Source: Coriobacteriales bacterium
GTDB lineage: Bacteria; Actinomycetota; Coriobacteriia; Coriobacteriales; UBA8131
Length of the DNA stretch: 25,767 nt
Reading direction: 5' to 3'
Assembly: GCA_031261765.1 (NCBI GenBank)
Contig: JAISJA010000008.1
Span: 1-25,767 of the forward strand
Below, piece by piece: positions 7,767 through 15,540 of the stretch. The notes beneath the pieces are model-generated. The model saw nothing but the letters and a program-made list of their open reading frames with translations. It was not told where the DNA came from and ran no database searches. The position numbers and the translations under genes are program-made. Within the stretch, counting starts at the first letter, position 1. Each line of letters starts with the position of its first letter.

Positions 7767-8975
7767 ATGATAGGTATATCCAAGCTTTATTGTGGAGCGG
7801 TTGAACCGGCTGACGTACTACGCTACAAAAGGCGTTCAAGCGAACTGCCAAGCGGCATGCTGCAGTTCTCGAAAGACAAGAAACCGGTCGTTGTGTGGAA
7901 CTGCACGCGTACGTGCAACCTTAAATGTGTGCATTGTTATGCCGGCAGCGAGGCGAAACAATACGAAGGCGAGCTTACGACGGACGAGGCCAAGGCGATG
8001 ATAGACGACCTGGCGTCTTTTGGCAGCCCCGTGTTGTTGTTCAGCGGCGGAGAGCCATGCCTGCGTCCGGACCTTGTGGAGCTTATGGGATACGCGAAAC
8101 AGGCCGGTATGCGCGTGGTAATATCGACCAACGGAACTCTGATAACGCCCGAGAAAGCGCGAGAATACGCAAAGGTAGGGCTGTCGTATGTGGGCGTGTC
8201 GCTTGATGGCGGACGTGAGACACATGATAAGTTCCGCGGCGTGCCAGGCAGTTTCGACCGCGCGATGGAGGGCATACGCAACTCCAAGGCCGCCGGTATA
8301 AAGGTAGGCCTTCGTATGACGATAGACGCCGGTAACGTGCAGGACATAGACGAGGTATTTGACATAATGGAGCGCGAGGGCGTTAACCGCGCGTGCTTTT
8401 ATCACCTTGTATACGCGGGGCGTGGAACGAAGCTCATGGACGAGGACCTGGACCACGAACAGACGCGCGCCGCCGTGCTTAAGATAATGAAGAGGACCCG
8501 CGAGTGGTTCGATCGCGGCGGGAAGCCAGAGATATTAACCGTTGATAACCACGCCGACGCCGTGCTTATATATGAGACGCTGCTTAAAGAGGACCCGGAC
8601 CGCGCGGCTGACGTCATGGAACTGTTGCGGTGGAACGGTGGTAACTCCAGCGGCAACGGAATAGGCTGCATAAGCTGGGACGGCGAGGTATATGCCGACC
8701 AGTTCTGGCGCCACTTCCCGTTTGGCAACGTTCGCGAGCGTCCGTTCAGTGAGATCTGGACCGACACGCGCAGGCTGGAAGACGGTGGAACCGAGCAAAG
8801 CGAGCTTATGTTCAAGCTTAAGGACAAACGCCCCTGGGTCAAAGGCCGTTGTGCGACATGCCGCTGGCTTGATATCTGTGGCGGGAACTTCCGTGTGCGC
8901 GCGGAGGCCGCTACCGGCGATTTATGGGCCCCGGACCCGGCGTGTTATCTGACAGACGAGGAGATCGCGAAATGA
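7767..8975 (+). CDS. ahbC: 12,18-didecarboxysiroheme deacetylase (radical SAM, AhbC/NirJ type)
   Basis: The 402-residue protein starts [20 protein letters not shown], as AhbC/NirJ proteins do, and has the radical SAM cluster motif CNLKCVHC (Cys50, 54, 57), the SAM-binding SGGEP and, at the C-terminus, a SPASM-type cysteine set (C362-ATC365-RWLDIC371, later DPAC) for an auxiliary Fe-S cluster. AhbC removes the two acetate side chains of didecarboxysiroheme to give Fe-coproporphyrin III, so it acts only in anaerobic heme synthesis. A gaaagga ribosome binding site precedes the ATG and the stop overlaps hemB by ATGA. Assignment to AhbC rather than AhbD rests on the N-terminal signature and on the clearly AhbD-like paralog nearby. 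A heme d1 enzyme (NirJ) is less likely because no nirS-type genes are present. Confidence 0.92.
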   Translation: MIGISKLYCGAVEPADVLRYKRRSSELPSGMLQFSKDKKPVVVWNCTRTCNLKCVHCYAGSEAKQYEGELTTDEAKAMIDDLASFGSPVLLFSGGEPCLRPDLVELMGYAKQAGMRVVISTNGTLITPEKAREYAKVGLSYVGVSLDGGRETHDKFRGVPGSFDRAMEGIRNSKAAGIKVGLRMTIDAGNVQDIDEVFDIMEREGVNRACFYHLVYAGRGTKLMDEDLDHEQTRAAVLKIMKRTREWFDRGGKPEILTVDNHADAVLIYETLLKEDPDRAADVMELLRWNGGNSSGNGIGCISWDGEVYADQFWRHFPFGNVRERPFSEIWTDTRRLEDGGTEQSELMFKLKDKRPWVKGRCATCRWLDICGGNFRVRAEAATGDLWAPDPACYLTDEEIAK

Positions 8976-9958
8976 CTTATCCACAATACAGACCGCGCCG
9001 GATGCGCGCGAACGACACGGTTCGTTCGTTCATAAGTGAGACGACGCTAAGCGCGAAGGACTTTATCTACCCATTGTTCGTCAAACCGGGCAGCGGCCTT
9101 AAAGACGAGGTGCCGTCCATGCCAAATGTATATCAATATAGTGTTGATATGCTAGCAGGCGAGATAGACGAGCTCCTGTCTTTGGGAATAAGCTCGGTCA
9201 TACTGTTTGGACTGCCGGCGTATAAAGACGAGCTTGGCAGCGAGGCATACGATGACAACGGGATAGTGCAACAGGCGATACGCGCTATTAAGGAACACGC
9301 GCCGCAGATGTACGTCATTACAGACGTGTGCCTTTGCGAATACACGAGCCATGGCCATTGTGGCAAGCTTGACGAGAACGGCTACGTGATGAACGACCCC
9401 ACGCTTGAGCTCCTTTGCAAAGAGGCCGTAAGCCACGCGCGCGCCGGCGTTGACATGGTGGCGCCTTCAGACATGATGGATGGGCGTATAGGCGCCATAC
9501 GCGACGCGCTTGACGGCGAAGGGTTCATCAACACGCCCATAATGGCGTATTCGGCAAAATACGCAAGTGGCTATTACGGGCCGTTCCGCGACGCGGCTGA
9601 CTCCGCGCCCGCGTTTGGAGACAGGCGCACTTATCAAATGGACCCGGCCAACAGCGACGAGGCACTGCGCGAAGTTGAGCTTGACATAATGGAAGGCGCG
9701 GACATAGTAATGGTGAAGCCGGCGCTGGCTTACCTGGACGTCGTCCGTCGCGTGAAAGACGAGTTTGGGTTCCCGCTTTGCGTATACAACGTGTCAGGCG
9801 AATACGCGATGGTGAAAGCCGCGGCCGCAAACGATTGGATAGAAGAAGAACGCGTAGTGCTGGAGAGCTTGCTTTCCATGAAGCGCGCGGGTGCTAACAT
9901 GATAATAACCTATCATGCTAAGGATGCAGCACGCTGGCTCTCTGAGGCCAACGATTAA
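8972..9958 (+). CDS. hemB: Delta-aminolevulinic acid dehydratase (porphobilinogen synthase)
   Basis: This 328-residue cytosolic enzyme condenses two 5-aminolevulinates to porphobilinogen. The two Schiff-base lysines are Lys196 ([16 protein letters not shown]) and Lys249 ([11 protein letters not shown]). The zinc-site cysteines are Cys120, Cys122 and Cys130 ([11 protein letters not shown]), at the same positions as in the E. coli enzyme, so a zinc-dependent form is expected. I chose the ATG at 8972 because it overlaps the ahbC stop (ATGA), as at other junctions in this operon, and gives [12 protein letters not shown], a normal HemB start. The longer in-frame reading from 8924 would add residues lying inside ahbC. 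Confidence 0.97.
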   Translation: MTYPQYRPRRMRANDTVRSFISETTLSAKDFIYPLFVKPGSGLKDEVPSMPNVYQYSVDMLAGEIDELLSLGISSVILFGLPAYKDELGSEAYDDNGIVQQAIRAIKEHAPQMYVITDVCLCEYTSHGHCGKLDENGYVMNDPTLELLCKEAVSHARAGVDMVAPSDMMDGRIGAIRDALDGEGFINTPIMAYSAKYASGYYGPFRDAADSAPAFGDRRTYQMDPANSDEALREVELDIMEGADIVMVKPALAYLDVVRRVKDEFGFPLCVYNVSGEYAMVKAAAANDWIEEERVVLESLLSMKRAGANMIITYHAKDAARWLSEAND

Positions 9959-9984
9959 AGTCTTAACGGAAAAGGAATAGCTTA

Positions 9985-11181
9985 ATGCAAGAAGCACATA
10001 TAGAGATCGCAGGCGGCCACCCAGGCGGCCACCCGGGTGGGCATCCGGGGCACATGCCAGGCGGCGCGCGTGGGACCGGCTTCAGGCCCGGAGGCGGAGC
10101 CGCGGCGAAGGCATATGAGGAGCGCACCGGTATAAAGGCGCCACGTATAATAGCGTGGGAGATAACGCGTTCGTGCAACCTGAGCTGCGCGCATTGCCGC
10201 GCGGCTGCCGAGTTCGGTCATTATCCGGGCGAGCTCACCTTAGACGAGATAAAAGCCACGATAGACGATATATGCTCCATAACGAACCCCATACTCATAC
10301 TTACCGGCGGAGAGCCGCTTATGCGCCCGGACATATTCGACATAATAGACTACGCACATGATGCCGGAGCGATGCCCGTGATAGGAACCAATGGAACGTT
10401 CATAGACGACGAACTTGCCGCGCGTATAAAGGAACACGGCATACCGCGCGTGTCGGTGTCGTTGGACTTCCCCGACGCCAGACGCCAGGACAAGTTCAGG
10501 GGTGAGGTTGGCGCGTTTGACGCGGCCGTGCGCGGGATAAAGGCTTTGCAAAACGCGGGCGTAGGTATTCAGATAAATTCCACCATAACTAAACAAAACA
10601 TGGACCTGCTTGACGAGTTACACGACACCGCCGTGGACCTTGGAGCCGAGGCGTTTCACATATTCATGCTGGTGCCAACCGGTCGCGGCGAGGGTATGGT
10701 AGACGTTGCAATGACGTCCGAGGAAAGCGAGCATGCGCTTACGTGGGCATATGAGAAGCAGAAATATTCGCCCATGTACTTCAAGCCCACTGACTCGCCG
10801 CAGTACTACCGCATAATACGCCAGAAGGCCAAAGAGGAGGGCACAAATGTCACGCCCGAGACCTACGGTATGGACGCGCTTACGCGCGGCTGCCTTGGCG
10901 GAATAACTTTTGTGTTCATAAGCCACGTGGGAGACTTACAACCGTGCGGGTACTTTAACATGCAGTGCGGCAACGTTAAAGAGCGGCCTTTCAGCGAGAT
11001 ATGGACAAACAGCAAGGTATTCAATGACTTGCGCGACTATAGCAAGCTTGAAGGCAAGTGTGGCGCTTGCGAATACAAGGGCGTCTGCGGTGGATGCCGC
11101 GCGCGGGCGCTTGAGGCCACCGGTGACTATATGGCCGAAGAACCCGTTTGCGCCTACGTTCCCAGGAAGCTACGCCAATGA
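9985..11181 (+). CDS. ahbD: Heme synthase AhbD (radical SAM, Fe-coproporphyrin III decarboxylase) with His-rich head
   Basis: The 398-residue protein has CNLSCAHC (Cys64, 68, 71), TGGEPLMRPD and a C-terminal SPASM-like region (CGACEYKGVCGGCRARALEATGDY) for an auxiliary cluster. RSCNLSCAHCRAAA and the GTNGT and SLDFPD segments match AhbD, which oxidatively decarboxylates two propionates of Fe-coproporphyrin III to make heme b. The first 35 residues, before the IKAPRIIAWEITRSC core, are GHPGGHPGGHPGHMPGG-like, with histidines at 12, 16, 20 and 23. This looks like a flexible metal- or heme-binding segment, which is inference. An aaaagga ribosome binding site precedes the ATG; 26 bases separate it from hemB. 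Confidence 0.92.
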   Translation: MQEAHIEIAGGHPGGHPGGHPGHMPGGARGTGFRPGGGAAAKAYEERTGIKAPRIIAWEITRSCNLSCAHCRAAAEFGHYPGELTLDEIKATIDDICSITNPILILTGGEPLMRPDIFDIIDYAHDAGAMPVIGTNGTFIDDELAARIKEHGIPRVSVSLDFPDARRQDKFRGEVGAFDAAVRGIKALQNAGVGIQINSTITKQNMDLLDELHDTAVDLGAEAFHIFMLVPTGRGEGMVDVAMTSEESEHALTWAYEKQKYSPMYFKPTDSPQYYRIIRQKAKEEGTNVTPETYGMDALTRGCLGGITFVFISHVGDLQPCGYFNMQCGNVKERPFSEIWTNSKVFNDLRDYSKLEGKCGACEYKGVCGGCRARALEATGDYMAEEPVCAYVPRKLRQ

Positions 11182-11184
11182 GCG

Positions 11185-11282
11185 CCCCATTACGCCATCC
11201 CGGTGCCCCATTACGTCATCCCGGTACCCCATTACGCCATCCCGGTACCACGTTACGTCATTCCGGGCTTGACCCGGAATCC
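11185..11282. repeat. 21-bp tandem repeats ending in a REP-like hairpin
   Basis: Three units of 21 bases (11185-11205, 11206-11226, 11227-11247) of the form ccccattacgycatcccggtr are followed by a diverged fourth that runs into the inverted repeat attccggg-cttga-cccggaat (11260-11280). It fills most of the ahbD-ahbAB gap. There are no spacers and no T-run, so it is neither CRISPR nor a standard terminator. Confidence 0.85.
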
Positions 11283-11299
11283 ACAGAAGGACTTTCATA

Positions 11300-12415
11300 A
11301 TGAGCAGCGACGCCAGCAATTTGACCCAACTACAACGCGAGCTCCTTACGATAATACAATCCGGCTTTCCGGTTTGCGAGCATCCATATAGCGTACTAGC
11401 ACAACAACTTAATAGCACTTCGCAAGAGGCGTTTGAGGCCACGAATGGCTTATACGAACAAAAGGCCGTAAGGCGCATAGGCGCCAGCTTTGACTCGCGC
11501 AAGCTTGGGTATACGTCTGCCCTGTGTGCTATTGCCGTAAGCGGCGACGCCGTAGAGCAAGCGGCGAGCGTGATAAACGCATATCCAAACGTAACGCATA
11601 ACTATCTGCGTGCGAACCGCTATAACATATGGTTCACGGCAATCGCACAGTCAGCCACTGCCGTGCAGCAGATCTTAAAAGCCATCGTGGATAAGACCGG
11701 CGCCTCAGCAAGCCTTTATCTTCCGGCTACGAAGCTGTATAAGATACGCGTGGACTTTAACCTTACGTCATTCCCGCCGCCGTCCTGCGAGCCACACAGT
11801 GAACCCCTACCGTCATCCTGCGAGCCACGTAGTGGCTGCGCAGGATCTCATAACTCCAATAGCGTAGTGGATTCTGCGCAACCGGCAATAGCCGATTCGC
11901 AGAATGACGCACGCCCCATAACGCTAACCCAAACCGATAAGGCGCTTATCCGCATATTGCAAGAAGACATTGGCAACGAGCTTGAACCGTACGAGCGTAT
12001 TGCCGATGCGCTGGGCCAGGCGCAGAGCTGGGTGCTTTCGCGCACGCAAGAGCTCATAGACGCTGGCGTTATACGCCGCTTTGGCGCCATGGTGCGGCAC
12101 AATGAACTGGGATTCACGCACAACGTTATGGTCGCGTGGATTATTCCTGACGACGAGACAGACGCCGCAGGTGGGATAATGGCAGGGTATAGCGCGGTAA
12201 GCCATTGCTACAGGCGCGTCACTACTGAAGATTGGCCATACAACATGTACGCGATGACGCACGGCATGAGCGAAGACGATTGTGCGACCGCGATACGGCA
12301 GATAAAGGCGGCGCTGGACGACGCCGGCGTTAGCTACAAGGAACCGGCGTTGCTTCGAAGCATTAAGGAGCTTAAGAAGTCGTCCATGCGTTATTTCATT
12401 GAGGACGAACGTTAG
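11300..12415 (+). CDS. ahbAB: Siroheme decarboxylase, fused AhbA/AhbB-type Lrp/AsnC-like protein
   Basis: The 371-residue protein has two related halves, each an AsnC/Lrp-like winged helix plus RAM-type domain. The first spans about residues 5-155 (VRRIGASFDSRKLGYTSAL, later NYLRANRYNIWFTAIA) and the second about 206-371 (VIRRFGAMVRHNELGFTHNV, later CYRRVTTEDWPYNMYAMTHG). AhbA and AhbB are usually separate subunits that decarboxylate siroheme to 12,18-didecarboxysiroheme; fused NirDL proteins do the same for heme d1. The chemistry here should be complete in one chain. I do not assign which half is AhbA. The linker (about 157-205, Ser/Pro/Cys-rich) is encoded by REP-like palindromes. An agaagga ribosome binding site precedes the ATG. 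It is an enzyme rather than a DNA-binding regulator, judged by its operon. Confidence 0.92.
   Translation: MSSDASNLTQLQRELLTIIQSGFPVCEHPYSVLAQQLNSTSQEAFEATNGLYEQKAVRRIGASFDSRKLGYTSALCAIAVSGDAVEQAASVINAYPNVTHNYLRANRYNIWFTAIAQSATAVQQILKAIVDKTGASASLYLPATKLYKIRVDFNLTSFPPPSCEPHSEPLPSSCEPRSGCAGSHNSNSVVDSAQPAIADSQNDARPITLTQTDKALIRILQEDIGNELEPYERIADALGQAQSWVLSRTQELIDAGVIRRFGAMVRHNELGFTHNVMVAWIIPDDETDAAGGIMAGYSAVSHCYRRVTTEDWPYNMYAMTHGMSEDDCATAIRQIKAALDDAGVSYKEPALLRSIKELKKSSMRYFIEDER
11781..11910. repeat. REP-like palindrome cluster encoding the AhbA/AhbB linker
   Basis: A partial unit (cctgcgagccac, from about 11784) is followed by hairpin A, atcctgcg-agccac, loop gta, gtggct-(g)-cgcaggat (11815-11846), which has the same bulge as the hemC element. 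Hairpin B in opposite orientation follows: attctgcg-(c)-aaccggc, loop, gccgatt-cgcagaat (11871-11905), ending in atgac. All are translated in frame. Confidence 0.85.
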
Positions 12416-12487
12416 AGCGGTGCTCGAAGCGACACGCCTGGCGGAAACAAGGCGGCGCGTTGATAATAGGAAGGCGGCAGGGGAGAT

Positions 12488-13771
12488 ATGAACCATAAAC
12501 GTTCAGTTGAAGATTTCGCGCAGGCGTGCGACGTCATTCCTGGCGGAGTGAACTCGCCGGTGCGCGCGTACGCCAGCGTTGGCGGCGACCCCGTGTTCAT
12601 AAGCCGTGCGGACGGCTCGCACATATGGGACGTGGATGGTAACGAATATACGGACTTCGTGTGTTCGTGGGGACCGCTTATATTAGGGCACAGGCCCCAT
12701 GCCGTCATAACGGCCGTAGAACATCAAATGGAGCTTGGCACGTCATACGGCGCTCCGTGCGAGGCGGAGGTCACATTGGCCAACGAGATATGCGAGCTTA
12801 TTCCTTCGGCACAGATGGTGCGTATGGTGTCATCGGGCACAGAGGCCACTATGAGCGCCATACGATTGGCGCGCGGTTTCACGGGCCGCCCGAAGTTCAT
12901 TAAGTTCGAGGGCAACTACCACGGACACTCGGACGCCTTGTTAGTAAGCGCCGGAAGCGGCGTGGCAACGCTTGGGATACCCGGAACCCCCGGCGTAACA
13001 GACGGCGCTGTGGCCGATACTATTGTGCTAGCATATAACGACATTAGTGCGGTGGCAAGCGCTTTTACTACATATAAAGACGAGATAGCCGCGGTCATTA
13101 TGGAGCCCATAGCGGGCAACATGGGCGTCGTGCCACCTGCCGCCGGGTTCTTGCAAGGGCTTCATGACCTTTGCGAGGCTAATGGCGCGCTGCTGATATT
13201 CGACGAGGTCATAAGTGGCTTCAGGGCGTCGCTTGGTGGAGCGCAACAGCTCTACGGCGTGACGCCGCATATTACGACTTTGGGCAAGATTATAGGCGGT
13301 GGTTTCCCGGTGGGTTGCATTGCCGGGCGCGCGGACATCATGCGTACGTTCGCGCCAACCGGGCCGGTGTACCAGGCCGGTACCCTAAGCGGCAATCCGG
13401 TGGCTATGGCTGCCGGCATAGCCACGCTGCGCGAACTGCAGAAGCCCGGAGTATACGAGCGCCTTGAATCGCTTGGCGCGCGCATGGAAGCCGGGCTTAA
13501 CGCCGCTATTGCGGCATCCGGCGTGCGTGCGATGGTACAACGCGCAGGTTCACTTCTCACTATATTCTTCACCGATAAACCCGTACGTAATTGGAGCGAC
13601 GCCGCCACGTGCGACACAAATATGTTCGCGAAGTACTTCAGGGGCATGTTGGAGCGCGGGTTCATGGTCGCGCCCAGCCAGTATGAGGCTATGTTCTTAT
13701 CGACGGCACATACAGAGGATGAGATTGACGACTTCGTGCAAGCCGCGGGTGAGGTATTCAAAGAATTGTAG
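12488..13771 (+). CDS. hemL: Glutamate-1-semialdehyde 2,1-aminomutase
   Basis: This 427-residue pyridoxal-phosphate enzyme converts glutamate-1-semialdehyde made by HemA into 5-aminolevulinate, the substrate of HemB. The family signatures CDVIPGGVNSPVRAYASVGG, SSGTEATMSAIRLARG, NYHGHSD, IFDEVISGFR and the PLP lysine motif TLGKIIGGGFPVG (Lys267) are present, at normal length. An aggggag ribosome binding site lies seven bases before the ATG. It is the last gene of the heme run and lies 72 bases after ahbAB, a gap in which I see no hairpin or promoter of note. The protein is cytosolic and probably channels substrate from HemA. Confidence 0.97.
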   Translation: MNHKRSVEDFAQACDVIPGGVNSPVRAYASVGGDPVFISRADGSHIWDVDGNEYTDFVCSWGPLILGHRPHAVITAVEHQMELGTSYGAPCEAEVTLANEICELIPSAQMVRMVSSGTEATMSAIRLARGFTGRPKFIKFEGNYHGHSDALLVSAGSGVATLGIPGTPGVTDGAVADTIVLAYNDISAVASAFTTYKDEIAAVIMEPIAGNMGVVPPAAGFLQGLHDLCEANGALLIFDEVISGFRASLGGAQQLYGVTPHITTLGKIIGGGFPVGCIAGRADIMRTFAPTGPVYQAGTLSGNPVAMAAGIATLRELQKPGVYERLESLGARMEAGLNAAIAASGVRAMVQRAGSLLTIFFTDKPVRNWSDAATCDTNMFAKYFRGMLERGFMVAPSQYEAMFLSTAHTEDEIDDFVQAAGEVFKEL

Positions 13772-13803
13772 AAGTGTCGACTTTCCTGAGCTGTGCATCA
13801 TGA

Positions 13804-13842
13804 ATTACTATTTTACGATGTAGTAAATCGTGATGTAGTAAA
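13804..13842. repeat. Direct and inverted repeats in the hemL-marR gap
   Basis: Gatgtagtaaa occurs at 13817-13827 and 13832-13842 (15-base period). The first copy also lies in the inverted repeats tttac-gatgta-gtaaa (13812-13827) and ttacta/tagtaa (13805-13826). It could be an operator or a weak hemL 3' structure; no T-run follows. Confidence 0.4.
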
Positions 13843-13886
13843 GTTCTGACCAGATGTCTTAGTAAAACTCCGCACCTATAAGTACC

Positions 13887-13915
13887 TTGACAATATGCAA
13901 CCTGTTGCCTATAAT
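13887..13915 (+). promoter_or_regulatory. Consensus sigma70 promoter of the marR gene
   Basis: TTGACA (13887-13892), exactly 17 bases, then TATAAT (13910-13915): both boxes match consensus perfectly. Transcription should start near 13922, giving a leader of about 41 bases with an aagggg ribosome binding site. Such a strong promoter is normally held down by a repressor, consistent with the two palindromes on it. Confidence 0.88.
13895..13910. promoter_or_regulatory. Probable MarR operator 1 (promoter spacer)
   Basis: Atgcaa-cctg-ttgcct is a near-perfect 6+4+6 palindrome lying between the -35 and -10 boxes. It is the upstream partner of a second copy 21 bases (two helical turns) away. Binding here would block RNA polymerase. 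The link to the MarR protein encoded just downstream is inferred from family habit. Confidence 0.65.
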
Positions 13916-13931
13916 ATGCAATAGGTTGCAT
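13916..13931. promoter_or_regulatory. Probable MarR operator 2 (start-site region)
   Basis: Atgcaa-tagg-ttgcat is a perfect 6+4+6 palindrome immediately after the -10 box and over the predicted start site. Together with operator 1 it also forms a larger inverted repeat, tatgcaacct (13894-13903) with aggttgcata (13923-13932). Confidence 0.68.
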
Positions 13932-13962
13932 AACTTTACGTACTGCACAGAAGGGGCGACAT

Positions 13963-14499
13963 ATGGATATAGCGAATGGCATGGGCACAACTAAAACCCA
14001 GGCAAAGAAGCAAACAAAAGCGGAGGCGCGGGCCATGCGAGACCGTAAGTATATATTTGGTGGCGTACTGCTGTTGGCCAATAAGCTACAAACATGGGGC
14101 GACGGCATGTTGGGAGGGCTTACGCTCAAGCAATGGTTCGTCTTAACGATGCTACGGTTTATGCCCATAGACGAGCCGACAATACAACAGGTAGCGGACT
14201 ACAACGGTACGTCACGCCAGAATACGCGCAAGATACTCGATCGTCTGGCCCGGGACGGATACGTGCGGCTCAAGCCCAGCCCAACGGACAAGCGCGCCAC
14301 TATAGTGTGCCTGGCAGCAAAGACGCGCACTTATCTACAGAAGAATGCCGATAAGGGCGAGGAGATCATGTATGGGCTTTTTGACGGCATATCTTCCGCA
14401 GAGCTCGCTGGTGCCGCGACCACTATTTCCAAGATGCTGAAAGTGCTGGACGTTGACCCGCCCGCCTTGGAGGGTAGTGATAGCGATGCGCAGAGGTAA
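13963..14499 (+). CDS. MarR-family transcriptional regulator
   Basis: The 178-residue protein has a MarR winged helix: LTLKQWFVLTMLRF, the recognition helix region IQQVADYNGTSRQNTRKILDRLARDGYV, then the wing with KPSPTDKRATIVCL, the DxR motif typical of MarR. A Lys/Ala-rich N-terminal stretch of about 35 residues precedes it. It probably represses its own promoter through the two palindromes upstream and thereby controls the overlapping membrane protein gene. The ligand is unknown; heme or a toxic compound exported by the membrane protein is possible, but nothing in the sequence shows it. Confidence 0.88.
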   Translation: MDIANGMGTTKTQAKKQTKAEARAMRDRKYIFGGVLLLANKLQTWGDGMLGGLTLKQWFVLTMLRFMPIDEPTIQQVADYNGTSRQNTRKILDRLARDGYVRLKPSPTDKRATIVCLAAKTRTYLQKNADKGEEIMYGLFDGISSAELAGAATTISKMLKVLDVDPPALEGSDSDAQR

Positions 14500-15436
14500 A
14501 GCTTGCATACGGTTTGAGCGCGTAAGGCCGCTGGATATAGCGGTGCTGGCCATTGCCTGTCTGCTTATCATTGACACGGTTACGGGGATAAGCTCGTTTG
14601 CGCCGGGACACGGGTATGATGTTACGAACCAGTACGGTTCTACGGTTACTATATGGGGCGCCGGGCTTTATGCGCACGACTCGTATTTTAAAGCGCCGGT
14701 GTTTATCGGCACAGATGTGGCTATGCTTGCGGTCGTCGTTCCGTGGCTAATAGTATCGTGGGTGTTCTCGCGCAGGTCAACCGCCAGCACAGGTTCGCGC
14801 CTATCGCTTATGGCCGCGCTTGCGTTGGTTGTGTACGACGCGGCAAGTGAGGCGTTTGGCATAACGTTTAACTACTACGAGCTAATATACATAGCTTTGT
14901 TCGGACTGTCGTTGTTCGCTCTCGTCGCGCTTATCGTTAAGGCGCCATTTAATAAACTGGCAATATGTTATAACGAGAAGCGCGCAAGCGACGGTGACGT
15001 CCATACGCGTATAGGAGGTGTGCGCGTGGAATGGTTCTATGCGTTTTGTGTTGCTGGCGCCATAGCGCTGATTGTAGCCTGGCTGCCCGATATATTGCAG
15101 GCGCTGTTTGCAGGCGGCACGCTCGCGCGCATCGAGACATATACGACCGAGATAACATATGCGCTCGATATGGGGATTATCAGCCCGTGCTTGCTGGTTT
15201 GCGCCTGGCTGTTGCACAAGCGCAGGGGTGAGGGTATAGCCATGCTATTCGTCCTGCTTGCCGTTTGTGTATGTGTTGGCATCATGCTGTCGCTGCAAAC
15301 GGTGTTTCAGCTTGCCGCCGGCGTTACGCTTACAATAGCGGAGATAATCGCAAAAGTCGCGAGCTTTATAGCGCTTGCCGCATGCGCCGCTATTCTATTA
15401 CGTGGAGTGCGGAGATCGGTTAAGTTCGCAGCTTGA
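14486..15436 (+). CDS. Polytopic membrane protein co-transcribed with marR, unknown function
   Basis: The 316-residue protein has about eight hydrophobic helices separated by short loops and no transporter signature I recognise. I chose the ATG at 14486, which gives MRRGKACIRFERVRPLDIAV with a ggagg ribosome binding site about 12 bases upstream (14469-14473). A TTG at 14453 would extend it further into marR. Either way it overlaps marR, so the two are translationally coupled and both should respond to the operator pair. It is a candidate effector of the MarR protein, for example in efflux or envelope stress, but this is inference only. Confidence 0.75.
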   Translation: MRRGKACIRFERVRPLDIAVLAIACLLIIDTVTGISSFAPGHGYDVTNQYGSTVTIWGAGLYAHDSYFKAPVFIGTDVAMLAVVVPWLIVSWVFSRRSTASTGSRLSLMAALALVVYDAASEAFGITFNYYELIYIALFGLSLFALVALIVKAPFNKLAICYNEKRASDGDVHTRIGGVRVEWFYAFCVAGAIALIVAWLPDILQALFAGGTLARIETYTTEITYALDMGIISPCLLVCAWLLHKRRGEGIAMLFVLLAVCVCVGIMLSLQTVFQLAAGVTLTIAEIIAKVASFIALAACAAILLRGVRRSVKFAA

Positions 15437-15458
15437 GTAGGGCTGCGATACAGATAGC

Positions 15459-15534
15459 TGGTGTCCCCAGAAGGATTCGAATCTCCGTTTCCGGCTTGAG
15501 GCGCCGGTGTCCTTGGCCGCTAGACGATGGGGAC
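15459..15534 (-). tRNA. tRNA-Glu(CUC)-like gene with non-consensus C33 and A53-C61 mismatch
   Basis: The 76-base minus-strand gene encodes its own CCA end (15459-15461). The acceptor stem GTCCCCA/TGGGGAC is perfect, the D arm has the glutamate-type U11-A24 and U13-G22, the variable loop is short, and the anticodon stem CCGGC/GCCGG is perfect. The seven-base anticodon loop is GCCTCAA, placing CTC at 34-36. Position 33 is therefore C instead of the near-universal U. The T stem GGAGA/CCTTC has an A53-C61 mismatch in place of the conserved G-C pair, while the T loop TTCGAAT is normal. It is either a decaying gene or a specialised tRNA. I see no terminator after it. Confidence 0.82.
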
Positions 15535-15540
15535 TCTTAT

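Noticed and set aside
8924..8971. N-terminal extension of HemB
   Set aside because: These bases are the end of ahbC; the ATGA overlap at 8972 matches other junctions in the operon and gives a normal HemB N-terminus.
11185..11282. Regular repeats resembling a short CRISPR array
   Set aside because: Units of 21 bases are directly adjacent with no unique spacers and no cas genes are nearby; this is a tandem repeat plus REP hairpin.
11300..12415. Lrp/AsnC transcription factor controlling the operon
   Set aside because: Two Lrp-like halves beside AhbC and AhbD are the hallmark of siroheme decarboxylase; a regulator role is not needed to explain it.
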